Shown here one piece after another: positions 6,938 through 14,464 of a DNA stretch of 45,876 bases. The first letter of the stretch is position 1, and every line of letters begins with the position of its first letter. The translations under genes and the position numbers were made by a program. The DNA comes from Alphaproteobacteria bacterium (GTDB taxonomy: Bacteria; Pseudomonadota; Alphaproteobacteria; Micavibrionales; Micavibrionaceae): positions 1 through 45,876 of the forward strand of contig JAGNKE010000022.1 in assembly GCA_018000295.1 (NCBI GenBank). Reading direction: 5' to 3'. Under the pieces are notes generated by a model. It did not search any database. It was not told the origin of the DNA and saw only the letters and a list, made by a program, of their open reading frames with translations.

Positions 6938-7351
6938 GGCTGATGGGCTACTCTCATAATTTTTGGCGCTTCTTCTCGAGCAGACAGCTTTGGGGTTGGT
7001 TTGTTGTCCATGTAGTTCTTTTTGCGGTCTGATCAAGCTTGAGTGAAGACTATGCTGAATTTTATTAAGCATCTCTAAGAAACCGCTCCGATTCACTCGG
7101 AGGGATTGTTCCGAGTCGCATGGAATTGTTTGGCTTGTTGTTCAAATCTAACTTTCAGTTTTTACAACGCACCCTATTTTGGAGTTTTTTCGCGTTTTTT
7201 TGTCTTTTATCTGTGGACAAGTGCAGTAAAAAAAATCCCGCAGGCCATTTTTAATGTTTTTTATTTGGATGTTTTGCAGTAGTATACACGAAGTGCGTTC
7301 GCACATTCTTACTATCATTTCTAACGACTTAATCCCAAGGGAGAGACCAAC
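6938..7351. other. Long intergenic region with two mutually exclusive hairpins
   Basis: About 410 nt without a gene ahead of the lysine-rich protein. At 7086-7102, CTCCGA pairs with TCGGAG (6 bp, loop TTCAC). The right arm overlaps ACTCGGA (7095-7101), which can instead pair with TCCGAGT at 7110-7116 (7 bp, 8-nt loop). The two structures exclude each other, as in attenuators, but no T-run follows. A short dyad, GTGCG-TT-CGCAC at 7293-7304, sits about 50 bp upstream of the start codon and could be an operator. Confidence 0.45.
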
Positions 7352-7465
7352 ATGGCTGCAAAAAAACCAGCTAAAAAAACTGCAAAGAAACCTGCAAAGA
7401 AACCTGCAAAAAAAGCGGCAGCAAAAGCCAAAACGGCTAAGAAAACCGCAAAGAAAAAGAAGTAG
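7352..7465 (+). CDS. Lysine/alanine-rich histone H1-like small protein
   Basis: A 37-residue protein composed almost only of Lys, Ala, Pro and Thr in KKPAK and KKTAK units, resembling the C-terminal tail of histone H1 and bacterial H1-like proteins (Hc1, AlgP or HU-tail type). Such tails bind DNA non-specifically and compact it or interact with RNA. The ATG is preceded by AAGGGAG at a good distance, and a strong intrinsic terminator follows 20 nt after the stop, so this is a free-standing monocistronic gene and not a tail of a larger protein. Its repetitive sequence would make it easy to miss by similarity search. A nucleoid role is inferred from composition. Confidence 0.8.
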   Translation: MAAKKPAKKTAKKPAKKPAKKAAAKAKTAKKTAKKKK

Positions 7466-7484
7466 TTTTTACTTTTTTTACTTT

Positions 7485-7515
7485 AAAAAAGCGGTCTTTC
7501 TGGCCGCTTTTTTTA
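7485..7515 (+). terminator. Intrinsic terminator of the lysine-rich protein gene
   Basis: AAAAAAGCGGTC and GGCCGCTTTTTTT form a stem with one G-T pair and a TTTCT loop, followed by a run of seven T. The A-tract before the stem makes it potentially active on both strands. Confidence 0.85.
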
Positions 7516-7584
7516 TTTTACTTCTGGCGGTTTCGGTGCGCTGAATGTAGAGTGGTGAGTATTGAAGTTACTTGAGGAATTCTT

Positions 7585-7959
7585 ATGTCAGAAGCCTTTT
7601 TGAAAGCTTTGCGGTGGTATTTTATTGCTGCTTGCACGATTATTGGCACTACTTGTTTTATTCTCGCAGAGCATTATGACAGCATAAAGCTGGTTGGGCC
7701 TGGCGCTCTTGCCTTTGGTACAGTCTATATTATGACGGCGTTCTGGAAGGATGTACGTGGAAAGCTTTTGGCCGCGAATGTAGGTGTTTTTTTTCTTCTT
7801 ACGTTGCTTTCCAGTCATATCTACAAGGTCATTTATGTTCTTTTCGGTATTTTGCCGCAAGATATGGGTTTTTTTTCGAATCCTTATTTTATGTGGGCTT
7901 TCGTTGTAGGAATTTTGGGGATTCCGATTATGGCCGTGGTTTTTTTGTTTTACGATTGA
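7585..7959 (+). CDS. Small four-helix membrane protein, unknown function
   Basis: A 124-residue protein with about four hydrophobic segments (residues about 10-28, 36-54, 62-88 and 100-122) and very short loops. There is no signal peptide beyond the first membrane helix. The ATG at 7585 follows TTGAGGA at 8 nt. It stands between the lysine-rich gene with its terminator and the first lipoprotein gene, and appears monocistronic. No family is recognised. Confidence 0.7.
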   Translation: MSEAFLKALRWYFIAACTIIGTTCFILAEHYDSIKLVGPGALAFGTVYIMTAFWKDVRGKLLAANVGVFFLLTLLSSHIYKVIYVLFGILPQDMGFFSNPYFMWAFVVGILGIPIMAVVFLFYD

Positions 7960-8045
7960 TGTCCCGATTTGTTTGTAGAGAGACTTGATTTATGCGCTGC
8001 AGCAACGAATATTTCAGGGAAAACTCGCAGAAAGCCTCAGGTTTA

Positions 8046-8054
8046 TGTTAGAAT
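8046..8054 (+). promoter_or_regulatory. Extended -10 promoter, predicting a second leaderless mRNA
   Basis: TGT-TAGAAT fits the extended -10 pattern TGn-TATAAT with one mismatch. Seven bases after the hexamer is 8061, the A of the lipoprotein ATG. There is no Shine-Dalgarno sequence, and no good -35 box at 16-18 nt, as expected for extended -10 promoters. Confidence 0.55.
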
Positions 8055-8060
8055 ACTCTT

Positions 8061-8714
8061 ATGAAGCCGTTGTGGATGAGGCATGGGTTCCGTGTTTTTC
8101 ATCTAGGCGTTAAAGCAATCCTGAACGCCGGACCGCTTTTTTTCATCCTTTTTTCTGCCCCTTTTCTTTCCGCTTGCGTGACGACCAAAGCTTCGACGCC
8201 TCTGGTTCCGCCGCCGCCGACCGTCAGCTATCAGGATTCGGAGACGGGAGGCGTTTCCGCCGCCGCTGCGTTCTTTGCCGAGGAGCCGCAAGTCTATGAT
8301 CTGGCGGCGGATTCTGGGTTTGCTGATGGGGCACCGGCGCTGCAGGCCGTAGCGCTGCAGGGGCTGGACGCGCCGGGGGCGGAGGTTCCGCGTTTCGAAG
8401 AGTCCAAACCTGTGAAAACCTGTTCGCTGGGTGACCGGTTCGACCGGGGCGAGGTCATTGCCTATGAGTGGGATCGTAGCCGGCTGGGGGTCGATGTTGA
8501 TGGGCTGAATATGGGCGGGGGCGGTATGGATGCCGTCAAGCTTCAATATACCTTGCGGCTTCAGCATGAACGGTCGAGCGAACAAGCGTGCCGCTATCCT
8601 TCCGCCTGGCAGGGAATTGCCGGGTCGGCCTATAATGAGCTTTTCCTCCGGCAGGAGGACACGGTGTGGCAGGAATTGCGGGCCATGCGCCGGAATTTTC
8701 TGTCACCGCTCTGA
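8061..8714 (+). CDS. Lipoprotein of unknown function
   Basis: A 217-residue protein with a long basic N-region, a hydrophobic core and a lipobox APFLSAC, giving lipidation at about Cys39. The long n-region (about 23 residues before the core) means the true start might be the ATG at residue 6, but the promoter position supports 8061. The mature protein begins with a Pro- and Ala-rich linker of about 60 residues; its C-terminal half holds two further cysteines (near 141 and 177) and the pattern of a small beta-rich domain. Residues Ser-Ala after the lipobox do not include an inner-membrane retention Asp, so outer-membrane sorting is likely. No family recognised. Confidence 0.75.
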   Translation: MKPLWMRHGFRVFHLGVKAILNAGPLFFILFSAPFLSACVTTKASTPLVPPPPTVSYQDSETGGVSAAAAFFAEEPQVYDLAADSGFADGAPALQAVALQGLDAPGAEVPRFEESKPVKTCSLGDRFDRGEVIAYEWDRSRLGVDVDGLNMGGGGMDAVKLQYTLRLQHERSSEQACRYPSAWQGIAGSAYNELFLRQEDTVWQELRAMRRNFLSPL

Positions 8715-8893
8715 AGCCTGTCAGTATTCTTTTTTCAGTCCCTACGTGAAGTTTTTCTCGTTTTCTGATATCATACGGTGGTTGCTTGTTTCTTCACCCG
8801 GTTTATCCTCTTTTTCTGTTTGTTTTTGACCGAAGGGTCGTTTCTGTTTACTGCGTATCAGTTTTTACCAAGTCTTTGCTAGGAGTCACGGTT

Positions 8894-9193
8894 ATGTCCG
8901 TTTTTTATCCGTTTTCGCGGTTACGTCTTGTCGTCGCCGTTGCCTGTCTGGGGTTTTTGCCGGGGTGCGCGACGTCGCCGGAACCTGATCCCGCGCAGGA
9001 GGCCAGTGCCGTGGAGACCATGGATCTGGCGCAGGCGACGGAGCGGGAGCCGATTACGCGGCTGGCGTTTGTTGACCGGACGGATCCAGGTGAGACGCTG
9101 CGCGTTACTGAGGAGCCTGAGACGGATGCTTCTTCGCCGCAGGAGCCTGCTGCGATTGAGGCGGCGGCGGGCGAAGAGACTGCTCAGCCTTAA
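8894..9193 (+). CDS. Small acidic lipoprotein, unknown function
   Basis: A 99-residue protein starting at the ATG at 8894, which has AGGAG nine bases upstream; frames opening earlier have no such site and would bury the signal peptide. The lipobox FLPGC puts the lipidated Cys at residue 25. The mature part is about 75 residues, very rich in Glu, Ala, Pro and Thr and probably disordered, with two repeats of an E-x-x-x-x-T-R-L/E-x-x-R-V/T type (ITRLAFVDRT, TLRVTEEP). It lies between two other lipoprotein genes on the same strand. Confidence 0.7.
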   Translation: MSVFYPFSRLRLVVAVACLGFLPGCATSPEPDPAQEASAVETMDLAQATEREPITRLAFVDRTDPGETLRVTEEPETDASSPQEPAAIEAAAGEETAQP

Positions 9194-9341
9194 TATTTTT
9201 CCCGGCACATACTCCTTTCAATTTTTTTGATTCAGCCGTCTTGATCTTTTCATGACGGGACTTTAGAGTGTGGGCATCCCAAAACTTACTGCTTTCAGAC
9301 TTTCTGCGTTGTTGTTGTTTTCTCAGAAAGGAAGGTTGCCC

Positions 9342-10049
9342 ATGGCTTTTTTCAAAGGTCGTGCCCTGTTTGCCGTTGCCTGTTCCCTTACACTTTCCGC
9401 TTGCGGAGACGGGTGGGAGACTGTCGAATATTCGGGGCGGGTGCCCTATACGATGGAGCGGACCGCCGGAAGCGGTATCGCTTATGTCCGCGCCAAGATG
9501 CTGCCCGAAAAGGAGCTTAACCTGACCTCCGCCGACCATCTTGAGAAGCAGTTGAGCGGATCGAAAGACAAGGGCTATGCGCCGAAGCCGAAGAAGGCTC
9601 ATCAGGAGGTGAAGGCCACTGAACCGAGCAGCCATGAAGCTGCAAAGGCTCAGGAACCGACCAGCCATGAGGCCGCCGCGCTTCAACATACTGAACCGCA
9701 CGCGGGTGAGGAGGCTCCGGAGTCTTTCAGTTCTGCCGAACCGATCGCGCCGTCTTCCTTCCGTGAGCAGCCGCCTTCGATCATCGCCACCGCCGCGCCG
9801 CAGGATCTTCCCGCGCACGGGCAGGGCGGGGATGATTTCGAAGCCGTTTCGATTACGGCCAGCGATGCGCCTTCTGCCTCTTCCTCAGATATTGAGCAAG
9901 AGCTGGAAAGCGCCGCCATCCAGAGTTCCGCCGCTTCTGCGCCCGTTGCGGCCGAGCCGCCGATCCTGACGCCCAAGCGGGAAGTGTTGACGCCGCTTTC
10001 ACAAGGTGAGCGGGAGCTGAACGCGATTTATTTCGACGAGCCTGAATGA
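9342..10049 (+). CDS. Pro/Ala/Ser-rich lipoprotein, unknown function
   Basis: Start chosen at ATG 9342 because AAAGGAAGG lies upstream at a normal distance and the signal peptide then has the usual length; an upstream in-frame start would add 24 unlikely residues. The product is 235 residues with lipobox TLSAC (Cys21). A short folded segment (about 22-70) is followed by a long low-complexity region containing a near-perfect tandem repeat EPSSHEAAKAQ / EPTSHEAAALQ and many Ala, Pro, Ser and Glu residues; the last 30 residues become ordered again (LTPLSQGERELNAIYFDEP). This looks like an envelope-tethered protein with a flexible spacer. Confidence 0.7.
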   Translation: MAFFKGRALFAVACSLTLSACGDGWETVEYSGRVPYTMERTAGSGIAYVRAKMLPEKELNLTSADHLEKQLSGSKDKGYAPKPKKAHQEVKATEPSSHEAAKAQEPTSHEAAALQHTEPHAGEEAPESFSSAEPIAPSSFREQPPSIIATAAPQDLPAHGQGGDDFEAVSITASDAPSASSSDIEQELESAAIQSSAASAPVAAEPPILTPKREVLTPLSQGERELNAIYFDEPE

Positions 10050-10120
10050 AAATTAGGGATTGCGGTTCGGTAGCAGGTTCGCACAATCCCGCGGGTACGG
10101 TTACGTTCCTCGCGTCTGTG

Positions 10121-10145
10121 AAGGTGCCGGGCTTTTGTGCACCTT
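10121..10145 (+). terminator. Candidate terminator after the lipoprotein genes
   Basis: AAGGTGC and GCACCTT form a 7-bp stem around an 11-nt loop, followed by TCTTCGTT. The T-tract is imperfect, so activity is uncertain. An additional imperfect hairpin GGGATTG...CAATCCC lies just upstream (about 10055-10090). Confidence 0.4.
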
Positions 10146-10266
10146 TCTTCGTTGATTCATTCGGCTACAACGCTTTTTTATAAGATGTTGGCTTATTTGG
10201 GCAGAAGCTGGTTATTCTTTTGTGTCGGATTGCGTGGGCGTTTCTTAATAAAGGCTTTGTAAGCTA

Positions 10267-10908
10267 GTGTTTCGAAGAATATGCGCGCTGGTTTTTTTGG
10301 TGCTTTGTATCCAATCAAGCGGTTTTGCCTTTGCAGGAGAGGACATCCTGCGGCCGGACAAGACAAAGGGCGAATACTACTGCCATTCAATGTCCGTCGA
10401 TTGGACGAACCCGATCTTGGAAGACGTAAAGCGCATCGTAATTCTGGTCGATATCAAGCCGACTCTCTTCGAGACGCAAGAAGGGCAGCTGCGCCTTCCC
10501 GAACAACTCCGAACAAAAAGCATTGAGGAAACGCTCCGCAAGGTCTACACGGAGCGGTTTAGTACACACGGTGGAAAACTGTTCCCTACATCTACTCCTG
10601 GTTGCCATGGACGAGCAGATCAGCGTGTTACAGTCATTCCCTACATTGATTCGGCAAGTATTCAGAGATTTAACAGAGCCGCGAACGACGCAGGCACGCT
10701 AGCCGTGACTTTTCAGGGGACAGTTCTTGAGTCCTCAGATCAGCTCCCGTGGGGGAGCAGCCTTATGGTCGTAAGTGTGTTGAATATGCGAAATGATCTC
10801 GAGGTGTCCGCCAAAGGACAGCTACTTCGATCATGGGCCATCTCTTTTGAGTGGGATCACGAAAAGAAGAACTACGTCGAGTATTACGCGAAGGGAGGGC
10901 TCTACTAA
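10267..10908 (+). CDS. Secreted protein of unknown function
   Basis: A 213-residue protein starting with GTG; the first 23 residues form a good signal peptide with cleavage near FAFAG-ED. The mature protein contains two cysteines (CHSMS near 39 and PGCHG near 112), an I-V-I-L-V-D-I-K beta-strand and the pattern of an alpha/beta domain with a final W-x-I-S-F-E-W-D strand. An AAAGG sequence lies upstream of the GTG at a longish distance. No catalytic motif is recognised. It is not obviously in an operon with its neighbours. Confidence 0.65.
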   Translation: MFRRICALVFLVLCIQSSGFAFAGEDILRPDKTKGEYYCHSMSVDWTNPILEDVKRIVILVDIKPTLFETQEGQLRLPEQLRTKSIEETLRKVYTERFSTHGGKLFPTSTPGCHGRADQRVTVIPYIDSASIQRFNRAANDAGTLAVTFQGTVLESSDQLPWGSSLMVVSVLNMRNDLEVSAKGQLLRSWAISFEWDHEKKNYVEYYAKGGLY

Positions 10909-11231
10909 TGGCTGCTTTCTTCATTTCCGATTTTTAGCCTTTGAAATTTGTTTGGTCATAAAGTGGTTTTACCTCGTCGGGCAATACTCCTCGCAATCAC
11001 GGAGGAGGATTTGGATCAAGCCTGATCGTGTGGGGTTCTCGCTATCCTTAAAAGTTTAGGCAATTTCGAAACGATAGTCCTCGACAACGTATCGTATATT
11101 ATTTAACATAAAAATATGGCGGGTCTTTGCCGCCAGTCCCGGAACCCCCTTCAGGGGCCGAGTTTGCCAAGTTTTTTAGCTCTTTGCAGATTTCGGCTTT
11201 TCCCTGTTTTTCAACGAGAAAGGTGTTAATC
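10909..11231. other. Intergenic region and structured leader
   Basis: About 320 nt without a gene. CTCCTC (10987-10992) can pair with GAGGAG (11002-11007), and the segment before the coiled-coil gene has two more hairpins: GGCGG / CCGCC at 11118-11134 and CCCC-TTCA-GGGG at 11146-11157. An AT-rich run near 11090-11115 may hold the promoter. No usable frame follows the GGAGGAGG sequence at 11001. Confidence 0.4.
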
Positions 11232-11867
11232 ATGTCTTTGGAAGTAGAAACAGTCGTGGCCATTGCGGTCATGATGGCTGTGTTCTCCGCGGTGGCTGCC
11301 GTGGGAACCAGCATAGTGCTCGGCGCAGGATTTGAGAGACTGCGTTGTGGCTTTGACGTTGTCCGCAAGCAAACCGGATTTTTCAGCGATGCGATCCATA
11401 AACTGGAAAAGAAAATGGATGTCGTGGATGCGGAAACCGGCCGCGTGACGCAGGCGATCAACCAGATCGAGGCCAAGGTGGCCAATGTGGGTGATCAGGC
11501 CAACGCGTTCAGTACCGTCGTGCAGACGCTTGAGCGGAAAGTGGAAATTGTGGACAAGCAAGCCGGGTATTTCGGCGATGCGATCCACAAGCTGGAACAG
11601 AAGATCGACACGCTGGACGCGCACGAGGATATCATCAAATCCAAAATTGCCCAGCACGCCGATACGGACCTCATCAGCACGGCCAAAACGGAGGCTCTGG
11701 TCTCCCATGCCGAAGACCTTCTGACGCAGATGAGCATCCTGGCCGGACAGCTCGCAGCGGACAAGGGCGGAAAAGAGGCCGCCACCAGCCAAAGAGTGTC
11801 CTTACCCCAGAATATGACGCATTTCAGCTTTAACACCCCTCAGGACGGAGAAATCCGGTATCATTAA
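11232..11867 (+). CDS. Membrane-anchored coiled-coil protein built from four exact 21-residue repeats
   Basis: Start chosen at ATG 11232 after GAGAAAGG; a longer in-frame opening would place an unlikely 35 residues before the membrane segment. The product is 211 residues: one membrane helix (about 8-31), then four tandem 21-residue units at 47-67, 68-88, 89-109 and 110-130. Each unit fits x-x-x-[FV]-x-x-[AV]-[IV]-x-x-[IL]-E-x-K-x-x-x-[VL]-[DG], and units 1 and 4 are nearly identical (DAIHKLE). Twenty-one residues equal three heptads, so the region should be a continuous coiled coil. A further helix and a polar tail follow. The topology resembles inner-membrane proteins with a long periplasmic or cytoplasmic rod. 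No known family recognised. Confidence 0.75.
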   Translation: MSLEVETVVAIAVMMAVFSAVAAVGTSIVLGAGFERLRCGFDVVRKQTGFFSDAIHKLEKKMDVVDAETGRVTQAINQIEAKVANVGDQANAFSTVVQTLERKVEIVDKQAGYFGDAIHKLEQKIDTLDAHEDIIKSKIAQHADTDLISTAKTEALVSHAEDLLTQMSILAGQLAADKGGKEAATSQRVSLPQNMTHFSFNTPQDGEIRYH

Positions 11868-11893
11868 TACCTAGTAAGCTCTTAGCGAACTCT

Positions 11894-11925
11894 AACAGGC
11901 GGAACAAGTTTCCGCCTGTTTTTTG
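11894..11925 (+). terminator. Strong intrinsic terminator
   Basis: An 11-bp perfect stem, AACAGGCGGAA / TTCCGCCTGTT, with a 5-nt loop and a T-run directly after it, ends the coiled-coil gene. Confidence 0.9.
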
Positions 11926-12023
11926 CTTTTTTGATCAGGAGCTTGTGGCCTTGTACGAGCGATCAGGGTAATATAATACGCTGGTTAATGTTTGCATAAT
12001 TATAAGATCCGCCGGAGGCAGGT

Positions 12024-12770
12024 TTGAATTATTATTTGGTTATATGGATCGCGGTTACTGTTTTTTTGCTTGTTTTCTGGTTCTGGTCCCTTTTTGTCCT
12101 GTATAAACAGAAGCAGGTTTGGAAGGCCTTTGCCAAAAGCAAGGGGCTGCGCTATCGCAGCAATAGTATGCTTGATTCACCCGAGATCAGCGGCCTCTAC
12201 AAAGACTATAAAGTCTATCTTTTTACTGCGGAGCATGATGCCGCCGGGGGGCGTTATCCGCGACGACTTACCAGTATTGAGATCACCCTTAAAACCGTTC
12301 TTCCCGGAGCGCTTGCTGTTGCCAGCGGCGGTATGGTTCAGGTTGTGGAAGAGCTTAATTTTGTGTCGGAGTACAGGCCTGAACAGCATGGGTGGGATAA
12401 TTCCTATATCGCACGTTCCCGTGATGAGACGGCCATGAAAGATTATCTTACGGGACGGCGTGTGCAGGCTCTTATCAATCTTATGAAACTCAATAACTCC
12501 TGGCTGATTTTGTTTTTTTCGTCCGGTCTTGGTCTTTTGAGGCTTGATACACCGGATCCGCTGAGCGACTTGAAAAAGCTCAACGATTATCTCAATAAAC
12601 TCATCGAATCTGCTCAGATCGTGGAGCTTGAGAAAGGTGAGTCGGAGAAGCTTGCCCTTAAAGCTCAATTAAAATCTCAAACGCAAACCCGTCAAAAAGC
12701 CAAGGAAATTGAAGCTCCCGAAAACATTCTTGACCAACATCTTGGGCTTGTTTTGGAGGACGACGACTAA
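12024..12770 (+). CDS. Membrane-anchored protein of unknown function
   Basis: A 248-residue protein using a TTG start with GGAGG five to six bases upstream; no in-frame ATG exists before residue 49, so TTG is the best choice. One N-terminal membrane helix (about 4-27, Trp/Phe-rich) is followed by a basic stop-transfer sequence, placing the rest in the cytoplasm. The soluble part has an alternating beta pattern (residues 55-100), a helical segment and a Lys/Gln-rich C-terminal helix ending in an acidic tail (EDDD). Candidate -10 boxes (TATAAT at 11972) lie upstream. Family not recognised. Confidence 0.7.
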   Translation: MNYYLVIWIAVTVFLLVFWFWSLFVLYKQKQVWKAFAKSKGLRYRSNSMLDSPEISGLYKDYKVYLFTAEHDAAGGRYPRRLTSIEITLKTVLPGALAVASGGMVQVVEELNFVSEYRPEQHGWDNSYIARSRDETAMKDYLTGRRVQALINLMKLNNSWLILFFSSGLGLLRLDTPDPLSDLKKLNDYLNKLIESAQIVELEKGESEKLALKAQLKSQTQTRQKAKEIEAPENILDQHLGLVLEDDD

Positions 12771-12807
12771 TTTAATTATCCTTTGTACTGTGATGTCATA
12801 ATAGAAA

Positions 12808-12828
12808 CGGCGGACCTATGATCCGCCG
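12808..12828. terminator. Bidirectional terminator between convergent genes
   Basis: CGGCGGA and TCCGCCG form a 7-bp stem with a 7-nt loop. Moderately T-rich sequence follows on both strands (CTATCTATTCT on plus, TTTCTATTAT on minus), and the neighbouring genes converge on it. Confidence 0.6.
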
Positions 12829-12856
12829 CTATCTATTCTATAAAGGTAAATTTTTC

Positions 12857-13465
12857 TTAATGTGCCGGGGTCTCGCTGCCTGAAGCGGGGGCAGCCTCTG
12901 CTGGCGCGGTTGGAGAACCTACGCTCATTTTCACAATCTTGTCGGGTGAGGCTGGAGGTTCGCCGAGGGCAATGGCGTCAACATATTCCATGCCGGAGGT
13001 GACTTGCCCCCAAACTGTATACTGCCCCGTCAGGCTTGTGCAGCCTGTGTCGTTGAAGCAGATAAAGAACTGGGAATTCGCGCTGTCCGGGCTGGCTGTA
13101 CGGGCCATACCCACTGTTCCGCGCTTGTACGTATAGTTGCTGAATTCAGCCGGAAGATTCTCATATTTGGAACCGCCTGTGCCAGTGCCTGTCGGGTCGC
13201 CAGTCTGCGCCATAAAACCGCTTATTACCCTGTGAAATACGATATTGTCGTAAAACCCCTCAGTTGCAAGTGCCTTGATTCTTTCCACGTGCTTGGGGGC
13301 TATGTCGGGCATTAGCTCTATAACTACTGACCCTCCTGTGGAGAGTTCAAGCTGCAGTGTTTCCTTAGAATCTGCGGCCTTGGCTGTTTGTGACGTTATA
13401 CTACTCATTAATATCATGCTCCCGATCGTTAGAGAGAAAATTTTGAAACAACCTGTTTTTTTCAT
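12857..13465 (-). CDS. Periplasmic peptidyl-prolyl cis-trans isomerase, cyclophilin type
   Basis: A 202-residue protein. A signal peptide of about 30 residues (cleavage near AKAAD) is followed by a cyclophilin domain (about 35-180): FHRVISGFMAQTGDPTGTGTGG, written here in parts, carries the catalytic Arg and the Phe-x-x-Gln core of the active site (FHRVI, FMAQTGD), and SQFFICF is the second substrate-binding strand. It catalyses proline isomerisation during folding of exported proteins. The C-terminus adds an Ala/Pro-rich tail after the conserved domain. The cysteine pair near FICF and TGC may be a disulfide. It matches the PpiA/PpiB group; no operon partner. Confidence 0.93.
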   Translation of the reverse strand: MKKTGCFKIFSLTIGSMILMSSITSQTAKAADSKETLQLELSTGGSVVIELMPDIAPKHVERIKALATEGFYDNIVFHRVISGFMAQTGDPTGTGTGGSKYENLPAEFSNYTYKRGTVGMARTASPDSANSQFFICFNDTGCTSLTGQYTVWGQVTSGMEYVDAIALGEPPASPDKIVKMSVGSPTAPAEAAPASGSETPAH

Positions 13466-13570
13466 GTCTGCACTCCTTTTTTGTGGCTGTTGCTGCGGTC
13501 AAGACTATACCGTTCAGGTTTGTAATGTGGCCAGCATATCATTTTTTTATTGCAGGAGAAGCAGGAAAAA

Positions 13571-13822
13571 TCAAGCTCTGGCGCGTTGCTTTATTTTGGT
13601 ACCGGATTTACATGAGGCGCTTAGATGTTCGTCGATCAGTTCTTTGACCGAGTCCAAGCATAATCCGCAGCCCAACCCGACTCCACCGGAGCATTTCATA
13701 TGAATTTCCTCAGCAAACTCCAAGCTAATATGTGTTTTTTCCGGTTCAAAAAGAGAAGGTCTTTTTTCAACTTCACGTATAACTTCTGAACATTTAATGT
13801 TACGGCACAGGCAGATGAACAT
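13571..13822 (-). CDS. Bacterioferritin-associated ferredoxin-like [2Fe-2S] protein
   Basis: Start chosen at ATG 13822: this gives the conserved N-terminus MFICLCRN, and earlier starts would overlap the Fur box. The 83-residue product has Cys4, Cys6, Cys52 and Cys55 (C-x-C ... G-x-G-C-G-x-C), the ligand pattern of Bfd, although the spacing between pairs is longer than in E. coli Bfd (Cys4, Cys6, Cys38, Cys41). Bfd binds bacterioferritin and donates electrons that release stored iron when iron is scarce. A bacterioferritin gene lies 0.6 kb away, and a near-consensus Fur box lies 46 bp upstream of the ATG. Two additional cysteines (11, 44) are present. The C-terminus carries a basic tail. Confidence 0.8.
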   Translation of the reverse strand: MFICLCRNIKCSEVIREVEKRPSLFEPEKTHISLEFAEEIHMKCSGGVGLGCGLCLDSVKELIDEHLSASCKSGTKIKQRARA

Positions 13823-13867
13823 TTGTATAGTCTTTTTCGAGTCTGTTTTAAGTGATTGCTGGCATAG

Positions 13868-13886
13868 TGTAATGAAAATCATTCTC
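13868..13886. promoter_or_regulatory. Fur box upstream of the bfd-like gene
   Basis: The 19 bases TGTAATGAAAATCATTCTC match the Fur consensus GATAATGATAATCATTATC at 15 of 19 positions, including the ATGA...TCAT core. It lies between two divergent genes: the bfd-like gene (minus, ATG 13822) and the thioredoxin-like gene (plus, ATG 13954), so it could repress either or both when iron is abundant. Confidence 0.75.
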
Positions 13887-13953
13887 ACTTTCCAGTTTTT
13901 TTGATAAATTTTATGTTTTTGTTGTGTTATCATGTTTCTAGGGGAGAATCTTG

Positions 13954-14442
13954 ATGTTGAAAAAAGTAGCTATCTTATTGGTTTGTCTTGTATTTACGAG
14001 CTTTTCACTTGGTGTACAGGCAGAGGATACGAAAGTTTATGATGTTCCTTTAACAAAAATCCTTGATGTTATCGAGAAGACCAAAGGGACGAGAAGAGTT
14101 GTCCTTATTTGGAGGTCCAAGGATAAAAAAGCGTCACGAAAATTGCTTGCTGAGTTTTCGGATCTTGAAAATACTGTTCCCGATAGCATCATTTCAATTT
14201 CTGATGATACTGACCCCTTGGCCTTGAGGGGTTACCTCAAAACTATTCCGATTCTACCCTTTAAGGTTTTACGTGCTCAAAAGAAGACGGGCCAAAATAT
14301 CAATCTGGTCTTGCGTAAGTTGGGTGCTGAACCTGTGAAAGGATATCCTGCCATATTGCTTCTAAATGAAGATAATACTATCAACGCGCAAGGCAGAATC
14401 TATATCGACTATGCCGTAGATTTCATCGTATCCCAAAACTAG
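13954..14442 (+). CDS. Secreted thioredoxin-fold-like protein without CxxC
   Basis: A 162-residue protein beginning at ATG 13954, seven bases after AGGGGAG (the TTG three bases earlier is less likely). A signal peptide is cleaved near GVQAE-DT. The mature part has the order of a thioredoxin-like fold: a VVLIW strand, a helix (KKASRKLLAEF), ISIS strand, and a GYPAILLLN strand in which the cis-Pro of thioredoxins is conserved before the strand. The active-site CxxC is absent. It is transcribed away from the Fur box and towards bacterioferritin. An iron-related role is only suggested by this position. Confidence 0.6.
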   Translation: MLKKVAILLVCLVFTSFSLGVQAEDTKVYDVPLTKILDVIEKTKGTRRVVLIWRSKDKKASRKLLAEFSDLENTVPDSIISISDDTDPLALRGYLKTIPILPFKVLRAQKKTGQNINLVLRKLGAEPVKGYPAILLLNEDNTINAQGRIYIDYAVDFIVSQN

Positions 14443-14464
14443 GTTTTGTTCCGGTTTTTGGCGT

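Noticed and set aside
7254..7544. 96-residue frame covering the lysine-rich gene
   Set aside because: It is in another frame from the KKPAK gene, lacks a ribosome-binding site and runs through the terminator.
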